Assembly: GCA_014058105.1 (NCBI GenBank)
Contig: JACGCM010000172.1
Coordinates: 1 to 64,000, forward strand
Reading direction: 5' to 3'
Length of the DNA: 64,000 nucleotides
Source of the DNA: Kingdonia uniflora
Taxonomy: Eukaryota; Streptophyta; Magnoliopsida; Ranunculales; Circaeasteraceae
Shown here: positions 44,378-56,171 of the stretch, in pieces
How the letters are laid out: each line of letters starts with the position of its first letter
How positions within the stretch are numbered: the first letter of the stretch is position 1
Notes under the pieces: model-generated
What the model was told of the DNA's origin: nothing
Database searches by the model: none
Seen by the model: the letters and a program-made list of their open reading frames with translations, nothing else
Made by a program: the position numbers and the translations under genes

Positions 44378-45907
44378 TCAGATGCAAATGTAATACAACA
44401 TCTCTAAAAAAACTCGGCGACACATGCTGAGAACACCTACAGAAGTCTAGAACCAAAGGAAATCTGCAGCCGCAAAAACTACCTTTGAACTGGCTACCCA
44501 CGCGGCAGTCCAAGCTAATCAACCTCTGAAATTGTTAAAATGTGAAAGTGAGCAAACAACGAGCTCAATAATCTAACAGAACTATATAACTTACTAACAA
44601 CTGGTACTGAAAATTAGAGTAGAGATGAATGTAATATAAAACAGGTAAATAAATTCTAGCAATATAATAAGTGGCCATAACAAATACAGAGTTGATAAGG
44701 AAAGATAATAGAGTTGATGAGAGGAGAGAATAGAGAAGGAATGTGAGAAAAGAGTAGAGTAAGGAATATGAGAAGAGAATGTGATGATATGATAATATGC
44801 AATGCCATGACGTGAAGTGATGACTAGAATAATCTCATACTTATCCAAGATGCAATGATATATTATGATGAGCATGGATATTTACATAAATATCCCCTAA
44901 TGTAGAATGATCCTGTGTTTTAAAAGTGTACGCGATCTTATTATAATGTTGGTTGATCAACCGCTAACATCTAATTTCTTAAAGAGATCAGTAATGGTAT
45001 ACACAGGTACGATTTGGTTAAGCTCGACCAAGCTAGGATGGTTGCACTTGATCAAAGTGGATTTTGGTGTATCAACCCGCGGAACAATAGTCCGTAACAT
45101 TTCAAGGAATTTCAGCCTCAACGTGGATAAGTTGGGATCTCCATGACTCTGCCTCATACCATTCTACACTCCGAAGTGGTTGAACTAGGTATGATAGTGC
45201 CCTTCCCAATCTCACGACTCCTTGGATCCTGTTGAAGGTCAACCAAAATAGAGTGTTCATGTATCCAATCTCAATAAGTTTCAAAAGATGTGTTGAAAGA
45301 TATAAAGTGCAACAGGTGCACAAGAAAGCAACACAGCAGCCGCTCACACGGTAATACAACCAGGATGAATAGTGACTCGGTTACACCGACTATGCATAGC
45401 TGACACAGGAACCTAACCGTCACTACACCCAACCCAAAAATCTCTTAAGGCTGGAAGGGGCCTTCCTGGGCAAGCCACAAGAATGCTAAGCCAACCACCA
45501 CTAACTAACTTAGGTCTTATGCGAACCAAAAAGCAACTCCAGAAACAATTACAAACCCAAACTTCAGGTTAACACTTTTAACAAAATAATTCCTAGGTTA
45601 AATAATAGTTAATCCCAAAACATCTCTAAGCTCAATATAACTCTCTAAAACAATACTAAGAAACTAGTATAGAACTTAGTAATTAATGAATAAAACTCGC
45701 CTGATAATAATCCAAGTCCGGCAGAAACCAATACGGAAAATCGAACCTAGGATCGACGACGAGGTAATCGGAACAATGAACAAGCTACCACAACCAATAA
45801 CAACAACAAGTAAAGAATCAATTCAAGAAAACGATATCAAACCCAAGCCCTAAAATTCAGACCTACGCCGAAATCGAGCGAAAAGAACGTAAAGGGTATC
45901 GGGAAAA

Positions 45908-45913
45908 CTTACT
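45908..45913 (-). promoter_or_regulatory. Splice-donor-like site in element B 3' LTR
   Basis: The minus strand reads TTCAGTAAGTTTTCCC, at the position of CTCGGTAAGT in the 5' LTR (53583). Confidence 0.4.
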
Positions 45914-46091
45914 GAAGATAGTAGCGAAACTTGCGATGAAGCGGGCGAAGAATCCTCGAGCGATGGGGAAGAGTGGATCAAGATTATGGAGGAGAGGGAA
46001 ATTGGTTAGGGAGAGGAGAGTGAGAGGGAGAGAAAAAGGAAGTGAAGAGAAGAGAGGAAAAGACCCAAAAAAGGCTGAAAAAGCGCCTCAT

Positions 46092-46197
46092 TTCGGACAG
46101 AAATGATCCTGTTCAAACAAAGTTAGTTGTATTCAAATAGAGACTAGTTTGTTCGAATAGAAAGGGGCCTATTCGAATTGAAAGGGCCCTGTTCGAA
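46092..46197 (-). repeat. TTCGAA palindrome array in element B 3' LTR
   Basis: TTCGAA or one-mismatch forms start at 46092, 46112, 46132, 46152, 46172 and 46192, exactly 20 bases apart. Confidence 0.9.
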
Positions 46198-47000
46198 CAG
46201 AACTACTCCTGCATAAAAATAAAGACCCCGGAAGCACCACGGACCACCCCGGACACCCCGGAAACACCATGGACCACCACCACTACCACACAAACACTAC
46301 TATAAGCCCAAGAAAGGTTTTCCAAAGTAGGAACGCTACCTCCACCGCCTCACGGCTGCCATAACGCTTAAGCCCCCAAAAAGGAATCTTTCCCTCTGGA
46401 AACTCCAGAAACCTACCGGCCAATCCAATGGCTCACCGGAACCACCCCAAAACACACACACATCAATGAAACATCACTACCAACTCAATAAAGGGTTTCC
46501 AAAGCATGAAACACCACCTCCACCGCCTCACGGCCACCAAACGCCTAGACCCCCAAAAATGAATCTTTTCCTTGGGAGACTCCGAAAACCTGTCGGCCAC
46601 TCCAACAGCTCACAAGAACCACCCCAAACCACACACACAAAAAACAAACATCACTACCAACCTATCTAGGGGTTCCCAAGGCCACAATGCCACCTCCTCC
46701 TCTGAATGACCACCGAACCGCCAAAACTACAAAAGGAATCTAATACTAAACCACCGAAAGGCATAAATTGATGCATAATGGATGAATAAAATGGATGAAA
46801 GAGTACATGCAGAAAATAAATGCGAAACTTAACGTGAAGAAAATGAATCTAATTTGTCGATGAGATAAAGTATAGGAATATATGAACGAAAAAGGAATAT
46901 GAGTGAATATTAGGAATAAATGAAATACGGGTAATTACAATCTAGCCCCAAAAAAAAAAAATTTTGCCCCCAAAATTAAATGCATACCTCATCCTGAGAA

Positions 47001-48250
47001 TTAAAGTGGATAGTGCCACCTTACATCAGCCTCTAACTCCCAGATAGCCTCCTCTGGACCATGGTGACTCACAAACAGAATAACTTTGTGGCGAAAAACC
47101 TTTTCCGCGCGATCTAAAATACTCTCCGGGTGCTCAGGATACGAGGCATCGTCCGGAACCTCTATCGGTTCCCAGTCAATCACGTGAGTAGGGTCCCGCT
47201 CGTACTTCCTTAACATAGAAACATCGAAGATGCTGTGAACTCTGCTCAGCTGCGGTGGCAACGCCAAATGGTATGTTAGCTCTCCAACTCTATCCAAAAT
47301 CTCAAACGGGCCAATATATCTCAGAGCTAGCTTCCCCTTCTTGCTGAAATGCATCACTCCCCTTATCGGTGAAACCTTTAGCAAAACATGATCCTCGATC
47401 CGAAACTCTAGTAGTCTCCTGCGGATGTCGGCATAACTCTTTTATCGGCTCTATGTTGTACGTAACCGATCCCTGATGGTAGTAACTGCCTCGGTAGTCT
47501 CCCGAACCAAGTCTTGTCCCAGTAAGCTCTGTTCACCAGCCTCTGCCCAACTCAAAGGAGATTTGCATGGTCTACCATATAAAGCCTCGTAAGGCATCCC
47601 GATGCTCGGCTGAAAGCTGTTGCTGTACGCGAACGTAGCCCAATATAAATACTCGTCCCAGCTGCCTTTGAAGTCCAAAGCACAAGCACGAAGCATGTCC
47701 TAAAGAATCTGGTTGAGTCGCTTTGTCTGACCGTCGGTCTGAGGGTAAAATGTTGTACTGAAATCCAGTCTTATATCCATAGCTCGCTGAAAACTCTGCC
47801 AAAATTTACTGGTAAACCTGGCATCTCTATCTGACACAATAGACATTGGAACCCCGTGTAAACGAACGATCTCCCTCACATATATCCTGCTCAACTCATT
47901 AGTAGTCATAGTCATGCGAACCGGAATGAAATGTGTCGATTTGATCAATCGGTCCACAATCACCTAAATAGAATCGTGTTGATTCTTCGTCCGCGGTAAA
48001 CCCGATATGAAGTCCATCGTCACATGCTCTCATTTCCACTCTGGAATAGGTAAGGGTTTAAGCTGTCCCGCCGGTTTCTGATGCTCGTCCTTCACCTACT
48101 GGCAAGTTAGTCATTTGGAAACAAAATCAGCTATCTCGCGCTTCATATTGTCCCACCAAAAATGTCTCTTCAGGTCTAGGTACATCTTCGTACTGCCTGG
48201 ATGGATGGTGTATCTCGAACCATGAGCCTCGTTGAAAACCTCATGTTTCA
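47001..48250 (-). pseudogene. Element B integrase and chromodomain-like end
   Basis: The minus strand reads a zinc region with HGSRYTIHPG (about 48215), core IVDRLIKSTHFIPV, MSIVSDRDARFTSKF and TDGQTKRLNQIL, where the catalytic Glu of QTER is Lys. A TAG follows, then DMLRACALDFKGSW. Next are a GPY/F-like LRYIGPFEILDRV and VSMLRKYERDPTHVIDWEP. The C-terminal ILDRAEKVFRHKVILFVSHH with AIWELEADVR is the chromodomain-like segment. Stops occur at about 47700 and 47967, plus a frame change near 47430. A natural stop at 47001-47003 closes pol. Confidence 0.9.
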
Positions 48251-49953
48251 GTACCTCAGAATCTGACATGCATAATCTGCCTCTGTATCTGATGCTGCCA
48301 TCTGAACTAACTGTACAATCAGGGCTAGTGTCGTCTGAAGCCCAAGACTGTATTCTGTCGTCCAGCTGCAGCACCTCTATAATCCGAGAAATCAAAGACG
48401 GCTGAACTCTCAGATTTGCAATAAGACCACCAGTAGTCTGTGAATCCAAAATCAACCCGAACTCTGCAATGTCGTTAAGCATCGTCCACTCACGAATCAT
48501 CAGACGTGCAAGTAATCCTCTCGGCAAATGGCTCAAAGCGTCGGCCACCACGTTCGCCTTCCCCGGGTGATTCTGCCAATCTACATCGTAGTCCTTCAGA
48601 AATTCCATCCACCTGCATTGTCTCATGTTCAGCTCCTTCTGAGAGAAATGATGCCGCAAACTCTTGTGATCGAAAAAGAGCTCGAATCTCTCCCCATATA
48701 GGTAGTGTCTCCAGATCTTTAGCGCATAAACCACTCGAGGTCATGTGTAGGGTAATTCCTCTTGTGTACCTTAAGTTGTCTCGAAGCATACGCTACCACC
48801 TTGCCCTCCTGCATCAAAATGCAGCCAAGTCCACTAAGCGATGCATCACTGTATACTCTATACCTCTGCCAGCTGGATGGAACAATCAGAACTGGTACTG
48901 TCATCAATCTGTTCTTCAACTTGGCAAAGCTAAAGAACACCTGTCGTCCCAAATAAACTGAACGTCCTTCTGTGTCAAACGAGTCAAAGGAGCTGTAATC
49001 CGTGAAAGCCCCTTAATGAATTTGCGATAGTATCCCGCTAAACCTAGAAAACTACGAATCTAGGTAACACTCGTCGGCTGTGCCCAATATGCGACTGCTG
49101 CAACCTTAGAAGGATCTACTGCAATTCCATACTTATACACCACTTGCCCTAGAAATTTTACCTCCTGCTGCCAAAACTCACACTTTTTAAACTTAGCAAA
49201 TAGTGCGTTCTCCCGCAATGTCTGTAAAGCGATCCTCAAATATCCCTCGTGCTCTGTCTCGGTCTTTGAATATATCAAAATGTCGTCGACGAACACAATG
49301 ATGAACCGGTCAAGAAAAGGGCTAAAAACACGGTTCATCAAATCCATTTAGGCTGCGGGCGCGTTCGTCAAACCGAACGGCATCACTCTAAACTCATAGT
49401 GTTCGTAATGAGTTCAAAAGGCTATCTTTGAAATATCAGCTGCCCTGATCCTCAGCTGGTGCTAACCTAATCTAAGGTCAATCTTCGAAAAGAACTGCGC
49501 TCCCCGAAGCTGGTCAAGCAAGTCCTCGATCCTCGGCAACGGATATCTATTCTTGATCATGACTATGTTCAACTCGCGGTAGCCAATACATAAACGCATC
49601 AAACCATCTATCTTCTTTACGAACAACACTGGAGCTCCCCATGGCGAAGTACTCGATCGAATAAATCCCTGACCCATCAACTCAGAAATCTATTCCTTCA
49701 GCTCTTTCAGCACAACAGGCGCCATACGGTACAGTGCCTTCAAAATCGGTGTTGTGCCCAGAACAAGATCTATGCCAAAATCAATCGCTCTCATCAGCGG
49801 TAAACCGGGAATCTTCAGGAAAATGTCAGAATAATCGTAAACTACCGGAATAGAGCTAACGTCCACACCCAAGGACTCTAACTCTAGGAAAGCTAATGAG
49901 CCATCCCCTGATTGTGCAGGTTTCAAACTAGAGACACACGAATCTCCTCTCAT
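48251..49953 (-). pseudogene. Element B reverse transcriptase and RNase H
   Basis: RT blocks are [73 protein letters not shown] and the intact catalytic box VFVDDILIYSK (about 49297-49265). RNase H has [19 protein letters not shown] with [17 protein letters not shown], then a frame change near 48735 and KIWRHYLYGERFELFFDHKS. Single stops interrupt it at about 49345, 49410, 49470 and 49690. It is better preserved than the same region in element A. Confidence 0.9.
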
Positions 49954-50335
49954 CGGGAATACAAAAGGTAGCCCTCTTCTCGAAGTAGTCTAAATTGACC
50001 CGGTGCGTCGACAACCAATCCATGCCTAGGATGATGTCAAACTCATGTATCGGTAAAACTAATAGGTCTGCTGAGAGGATTTGACCACAAACAACTATTG
50101 GGGAATCTCTACATATACGTGAGATAGACACCGAGGAATCTAAAGGAGTACCCACGGAAACCTCATCAATCAATAGAGAAGACTCAAAGCTAATAATGTA
50201 GAGAAATGCAGATGCGATAAATAAATGCAATGCACCAGAATTGAAAAGGACATGGGCTGGCGAATGAGAGATATGGATCGTACCTTCCACCACATGTAGA
50301 GCAATGCGAGCGCTGCGCCTCCCTACTGTAAACAC
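49928..50335 (-). pseudogene. Element B aspartic protease
   Basis: An uninterrupted frame reads VEGTIHISHSPAHVLF, then NSGALHLF where the active-site motif should be DSGA(S/T). The catalytic Asp is Asn (codon near 50240). VGTPLDSSVSISRICRDSP, EFDIILGMDWLSTHRVNLDY and a downstream stop follow. Apart from the active-site change the domain is full length, so a single substitution appears to have inactivated it. Confidence 0.9.
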
Positions 50336-51643
50336 TCTGCTCTGTCCATGACCCGGAGCCTGACCCTGCTGTTGGCTTGGATGCTGCGGTCTCTGTACAC
50401 CCTGAGGTCCTAGAATAATTTGTCTGTTTTGTGGACCCTAAAACTGTCTCTATGGAATCTCCTGAACCTGAGGAAACTCCTGTGGTCGTGGTTAGTAACC
50501 AACTGGACCCTGAAACTATCGTAGCGGCTGCTGACCTTTGTCTGGTTTGGGACAGAACTTCCTAACATGCCCAATTCCACCGCAGTTCCAACAAGTGCGT
50601 GAAGAAAGTTGTGCCCTCTCTAAATACTTTACACCCGTAGTTCTCGTTGGTGTACCCTCAAATCTCTACCTCTTCAAACCCAAGCTGTCATACTGTGTTA
50701 GAATCGCCTTTTTCTTATCAGGTCTTGTATCCTGTCTCGCTGGGTTCCTCGCATCTCTGGACCTACGATCCTCTGCCTCATTTTGTTTTAAAGTTAACGC
50801 TTTAGACAAATCCTCCCTGTAAGTACTGGCACCGGAAGAGATCAAGAACCTCCTAAAGAATGGATGAAGACCTCTAAAAAATTTCATCTTCATCTATTCC
50901 TCATCCTGAATAATAAACGGTACATAATGAGCAAGCTCGTTAAACCTCTAATCATAGCGTGCCACACTCATATCACCCTGCTCAAGTGCGTAGAACTCAG
51001 AAATGCAAGCATCTCTGTAGCTCTGTAGAAAATACTGATCGAAGAAACGCTCCTGGAATGATGACCAAAGAATAAGAGACTCCAAATCTGTCCTCTTGGA
51101 CATATCTCACCAATAATCTGCCTCGCCCTGAAGCAGGTAAGCTGCAAGTATCACCCGCTGATCATCGGGACACTTCATCGCATCCAAGGTCTTCTCTATA
51201 GACCTAAACCATGCCTCATCCTTTGAAGGAATCAATGTGCCGAAAAAAGTAGAGTGCTTGTATCTCTGAGGCTGCTGTAAGTAATTGTGCACCCTATATA
51301 CTGTGCTCCTAGCCTGTTGAAAGGAAGCAACAAAACTCTCCATAAACTGCTTCATCTCTGCTGAAGCGCCTGAAGCAGCTGGAACTGGTTAAATACCTGG
51401 ATGCCCTGGAAGCACTGGAGTAAGCGGGGCACTCTGATGAATCTGAGCCCCTAGTGCTACTCCCACACCAACCCCAGCCTCAGAAACTATCAGCTCTGTC
51501 TACGGGATCGGAACAGACCCCAAGCTCTCCTGACTAACAACTGGCTCATCAGCCACTACTCCCTTGCATAAACCCTGGCGATCACCACCTCGGATAGCCC
51601 CACGGGTTCTAGCACGACCTCTGCCTCTGCCACCTCTGGCCAT
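50336..51643 (-). pseudogene. Element B gag with CCHC zinc knuckle
   Basis: The ATG at 51643 starts a basic N-terminus (ARGGRGRGRARTRG). The core reads MKQFMESFVASFQQARS, YLQQPQRYK, CPDDQRVILAAYLLQGEADYW, FFDQYFLQSYRD and FFRGLHPFFRRFLI. The zinc knuckle CWNCGGIGHVRKFC (C-x2-C-x4-H-x4-C) is intact at about 50588-50547. Stops include TAGs near 51507, 50968 and 50896. Gag would assemble the particle and bind RNA. Confidence 0.9.
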
Positions 51644-51804
51644 CTGTTACGAATAAGGAAAAAAACTCAGGAATGGATAGGAAAGGATTAAGAATAGGAA
51701 AGGAATACGATAAATATGAAAATCCGAAAACAATCCATCCTAACTCTATCTAAAGAATAACTCGTCATATGATTTGCAATAACGGAGATAAGGATTAACC
51801 TTAC

Positions 51805-51816
51805 GCTCTGATACCA
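51805..51816 (-). promoter_or_regulatory. Element B primer-binding site
   Basis: The minus strand reads TGGTATCAGAGC, a perfect 12-base complement to the 3' end of initiator tRNA-Met, four bases from the LTR end. Confidence 0.95.
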
Positions 51817-52014
51817 AGTCTGTTATGCCCCAAAGTCAAGTACTCGATAGCTTGACCAATTACTAGATTCTAAGTAGTGCAGGTCGGGGAATCCAAAGAT
51901 TCTACCCCACAAATAGCCAAGCCGAAGACAAATTTTGGCTCAGCTATTCACATATAGCAATAATCATCAGAGTAAAGAAATAAAAATATAACAATATAAC
52001 GCGGAAGCAAAAGA

Positions 52015-52028
52015 CATATATATACATA
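52015..52028 (-). promoter_or_regulatory. TATA-like box in element B 5' LTR
   Basis: The minus strand reads GTATATATATGTCTTTTGCTTC about 195 bases before the LTR end, in the position seen in the other two family-B LTRs. Confidence 0.55.
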
Positions 52029-53582
52029 TCAGATGAAAATGTAATATAATATCTCGAATAAAACCCAGTGACACATGCTGAGAACACCTACAGAAGTTTA
52101 GAACCAAAGGAAATCTGCAGCGACAAAAACTATCTCTGAACTGGCTACCCACGCGGCAGTCTAAGCTAATCAACCTCTGAAATGGTTTAAATGCAAGAGT
52201 GAGCAAACATCGAGCTCACTAATCCAACATAACTAAATAACTTACTAACAACTGGTACTGAAAATTAGAGTAGAGATGAATTTAATATAAAAGAGGTAAA
52301 TACAATCTTGCAATATAATAAGAGACCATAACAGATACAGAGTTGATAAGGAAAGGAAATAGAGTTGATGAGAGGAGAGAATAGAGAAGGAATATGAGAA
52401 GAGAGTAGAGTAAAGAATATGATAAGAGAATGTGATAATATGATAATATGCAATGCCATGATGTGAAGTGATGACTATGATAATTCCATACTTATTCTAG
52501 ATGCAATGATATATTATGATGAGCAGGGATATTCCCATAAATATCACCTAATGCAGAATAATTCAGTGTTTTAAAAGCGTATGCGATCTTATTATAATGT
52601 TGGTTGATGAACTGCTAACGTCTAATTTCTTAAAGAGACCAGTAATGGGATACTCAGGTACGATTTGGTTAAGCTCGACCAAGCTAGGATGGCCGCACTT
52701 GATCAAAGTGGATTTGGGTGTATCAACCCGCGGAGCAATAGTCCTTAACATTTCAAGGAATTTCAACCTCAGCGTGGATTAGTTGGAATCTCCATGACTC
52801 TACCTCATACCATTCTACATTCCGGAGTGGTTGAAATAGGTATGACAGTGCAATTCCCAATCTCACCGTGTCTTTTAACCCGATCTCACGGACTCCTTGG
52901 ATCCTGTCGGAGGTCAACCAAAATAGAGTGTTCGTGTATACAATCTCAATAAGTTTTGAAAGATGTGTTATAAGTTATAAAGTGCAATAGGTACACAAGA
53001 AAGCAACACAGCTGCCACTCACATGGCAACACAACTAGGATGAATAGTGACTCAGTTACACCGACTATGCATAGCCAACACAGCAACATAACCATCACTA
53101 CATCCAACCAAACAATCTCTTAAGGCTAGAAGGGGCATTCCTGGTCAAGCCACGAGAACTCTAACCCAACCACCACTAACTAACTCAGGTCCTATGCAAA
53201 CCAAAAACCAACTCCATAAACAATTACAAGCCCAAACTATAGGCTAATACTTCTAATAGAATAATTCCAAGGTTAAACTTTAGTTAATCACAAAACATCT
53301 CTAAGCTCAATATAACTCTCTAAAACAATACTAAGAAACTAGTATAAAACTTAGTAATGAAGGAATAAAGCTCGCCTGATAATAATCCATGTCCAGATGA
53401 AACCAACACGGAAAACCGAACCTAGGATCGACGACGAGGCAATCGAAACAACGAAAAAGCTACCACAACCAATAGGAACAACAAGTGATCAATCAATTCA
53501 AGAAATCGATATCAAACCCAGGCCCTAGAAATCAGACCTACGCTGAAATCGAGCAAAAGGAACGCAAAGGGTAACGGGAAAA

Positions 53583-53588
53583 CTTACC
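53583..53588 (-). promoter_or_regulatory. Splice-donor-like site in element B 5' LTR
   Basis: The minus strand reads CTCGGTAAGTTTTCCC, a strong donor consensus. It comes after the palindrome array and a CT-rich stretch (minus strand, about 53750-53660). Confidence 0.45.
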
Positions 53589-53766
53589 GAGGATAGGAGC
53601 GAAACTTGCGACGAAGCTGGTGATGAATCCTCGAGCGATGGGGAAGAGTGGATCAAGAGTATGGAAGAGATGGGAATAGGTTAGGGAGAAGAGAGAGAGA
53701 GGGAGAGAAAAAGGAAGTGAAGAAAAGAGAGGAAAAGACCCTAAAAAGGCTATAAACGCGCCTCTG

Positions 53767-53872
53767 TTCGAGCAGAAATGATCCTGTTCAAGCAGAGTGA
53801 GTTGTATTCGAATAGAGATAAGTCTGTTCGAATGAAAAGGGGTCAATTCGAGCAAAAAGGGCCCTGTTCGAA
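53767..53872 (-). repeat. TTCGAA palindrome array in element B 5' LTR
   Basis: TTCGAA or one-mismatch forms (TTCGAG, TTCAAG) start at 53767, 53787, 53807, 53827, 53847 and 53867, exactly 20 bases apart. Confidence 0.9.
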
Positions 53873-54615
53873 CAAAACTGCTCCTGCATAAAAAAAAATA
53901 CCCCGGAAGCACCACGGACCATCCCGGACACCCCGGAAACACCACGGACCACCACCACTACCTCACAAACACTACTACAAGCCAAATAAAGGCTTTCCAA
54001 AGTAGGAACACCACCTCCACCGCCTCACGGCTACCAAAATGCCTAAGCCCCCAAAAAGGAATCTTTTTCCTCGGGACACTCTAAAAACCTACCGGCCAAT
54101 CCAACGGGTCACCGGAACCACCCCAAACTGCACTCATATCAAATAAACATCACTACCAACTCAACAATGGGTTTCTAAGGAAAGAAACACCACATCCACC
54201 GCCTCACGGCCACCAAACGCCTAAACCCCCAAAAAGGAATTTTTTCCTCGGGAGACTCTGAAAACCTACCGGCCACTCTAACGGCTCATCGGAACCACCC
54301 CAAACAACTCATCCAACAAACAAACATCACTACGAACCCATCTAGGGGTTCCCAAGGCCACAATGCCACCTCCTCCTCCCCATGACCACCGAACCGCCAA
54401 AACTACAAAAATAAATCTAATACTAAACCACCGAAAGGCATAAATGGATGCATAATGGATGAATAAAATGGATGAAAGAGTACATGCAAAAAAAAATGCT
54501 GAACTTAACGTGAAGTAAATAAATCTAATATGCCGATGAGATAAAGAATAGGAATATATGAGCGGAAAAGGAATATGAGTGAATATTAGGAATAAATGAA
54601 ATACGGGTCATTATT

Positions 54616-55970
54616 GTTGTGAGTGGTCAATTAGTCATTGTTCATCCATTGTTGGATGTTGTGACTGGTCAATTAGTCACTGTTCATCTGCGCTTGGATG
54701 TTGTGACTGGTCAATTAGTCACCGTTTGCATCTGTATTTTGGACTGTTTGCCATCCTCTGAGACAGGTGGTTATCCTGTGTGTGTTGGCTAGGTTATGGC
54801 TGTTGGGTTAGGAGTGTTGCCTTTCTCTCAGGCAAAGGTTATCCGATGTGTGGGCAGTGAGGGCGGCTGTGGTGTTCTGATCCTTGGGATCTGGGTTCAG
54901 TGTAGGTTTCTTTAAACTTAACGGGATTGGATACATAAATAATCTCTACGTCGACTGACCCTCGATAGGTTACCAGGATTCATACATCGGCTTGAAATAG
55001 TAGGTGAGTCATTGACAACTGGTACAATCATACCTAATTACCCATCTGGGAGTATGGAATGGTATGTGACAGATCCTCAGGTGCCGGTCTTATCCTCCAT
55101 GAGGTTAAAATTCCATGGAATAAGTAAAATAAATTTCTGACGTTGGCTCCGTGAGTTGCAAAGCCCGTAACACTCTGATCAAGTAATAATATCTTTTAGA
55201 CTGGTCGAGCTTGGATAAGAAATCGTACCATTATATCCAATTGAGGTCTCGTTAAGGTTATTATGCATTAGCGGTTGATCAGCCCACTATATTAATTTAT
55301 AGGGTCTAGTCTTGATTTCATAATATCATAAACATTTATTTTAGAACAATTCTAGTGTCACACCATATCATAGCATAGCATATCATCATACCATCACCGC
55401 ATTTCCCCATATTTCATTTCCTCGCATTTCTTATTCCTCCTATACTCTGTTCTGCACTTATTTATTCCTTTATTTTGCACTTATAAATTATTGTACTTTA
55501 TAACATCTTTTATCTCATTCACCTCCCTCTTTCCTTTGTACTTGTTATATTTGTATGTTGTTTAGCTATGTTGGGCATTAGTGAGCTGTGGTTTTGATCA
55601 CTTTCGCCTTGTTCCCCCCATTTAGAGGTAGAGTAGTTGAAGGTTTTGCTGAGGGTCTCAGCTGTTTTGTTCCTATTTGCAGTTGCAGATTTCTTTTTGG
55701 TTATAGTATTTCCTTGTATGATCTCAGCTCTTGACACTGTTTTGTATTCGAGACATTGTATTTACGTTTTTCAGTTATATATATATATATATAGCTCTTG
55801 CTTCCGCTTTATCCTTTTACTCTGATGATATTACTATAGTCAATGATTGTGCCTGAACTTGTCTATGGCTCGGTCGTTTATGGGGGAGAATCGGATAGAT
55901 TCCCCGACCTGCACATCGCGAATGATAGTAATTGGTCTAGCTACCGATTATTGGATTTTGGGGCGTAACA
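54616..55970 (+). mobile_element. Element A 3' LTR, right part
   Basis: Resumes element A's LTR after element B with GTTGT (54616-54620, the right TSD copy), then GAGTGGTCAATTAGTCATTG. It runs to GGATTTTGGGGCGTAACA, where the terminal GTGACA has become GTAACA. It carries the tandem GGTCAATTAGT series and the TATA run. Confidence 0.9.
55774..55793 (+). promoter_or_regulatory. TATA-like run in element A 3' LTR
   Basis: A TA-alternating run followed by GCTCTTGCTTCCGCTTTATCC, equivalent to 38280 in the 5' LTR. Confidence 0.5.
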
Positions 55971-56171
55971 ATGAAATTATAACAGTATGAAATTAATTAA
56001 TCAAATACTTGTAATTGAAGGTGATATAACAAGGAGCTTAAAAAAATTAACAGCAAAATAATGGATATGAGAGTTAGACTAAGAGCACTCTTATTTGGTT
56101 TATCTAGACTTTGCATGTTTGCTTAATACAAATCTTGGAAATTTACTCAAAACTAATTTAGGACAATATTA

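Larger units (their letters stand above)
44170..46939 (-). mobile_element. Element B 3' LTR
   Basis: Plus-strand ends TGTCATGCCCC and CGGGTAATTACA. Adjacent at 46940-46980 the minus strand has a T-rich then GGGGCTAGAT sequence just before the LTR, in the polypurine-tract position. It is similar along its length to 51821-54615. Confidence 0.9.
44170..54615 (-). mobile_element. Element B: chromovirus nested in element A's 3' LTR
   Basis: A complete minus-strand element: 5' LTR 54615-51821, PBS 51816-51805, gag ATG at 51643, pol to 47001, then 3' LTR 46939-44170. It is flanked by perfect 5-bp GTTGT duplications (44165-44169, 54616-54620). It is related to element A throughout pol and shares the TTCGAA array design in its LTRs, but LTR sequence and length (2,770 and 2,795 bases) differ, so it is a separate family. 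Coding frames carry fewer stops than element A, consistent with a later arrival, but catalytic residues are already altered. Confidence 0.92.
51821..54615 (-). mobile_element. Element B 5' LTR
   Basis: The plus-strand boundary TGTTATGCCCC (51821) abuts the PBS spacer. The other end, ACGGGTCATTATT, aligns base for base with ACGGGTAATTACA of the partner LTR and is followed by the GTTGT TSD. It contains the 20-bp-phased TTCGAA array, a donor-like site and a TATA-like box. Confidence 0.92.
35893..55970 (+). mobile_element. Element A: Tekay/Del-like chromovirus, interrupted by element B
   Basis: The element has a 5' LTR (35893-38477), PBS, gag, protease, RT, RNase H, integrase and chromodomain-like end (38632-42870), and a 3' LTR split in two (42888-44169 and 54616-55970) by element B. 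A 5-mer ACGAA precedes it (35888-35892) and ATGAA follows (55971-55975), a TSD with one change. The long LTRs, tRNA-iMet-type PBS and C-terminal chromodomain-like segment place it with Tekay/Del chromoviruses. The coding region is full of stops (mostly TAG) and at least two frameshifts. It inserted into a GT47 gene or pseudogene. Confidence 0.9.

Noticed and set aside
44594..44875. Leu/Ile/Tyr-rich minus-strand frame in element B's LTR, also present near 52265
   Set aside because: Low-complexity AT-rich LTR sequence. The frame is not kept between LTR copies.
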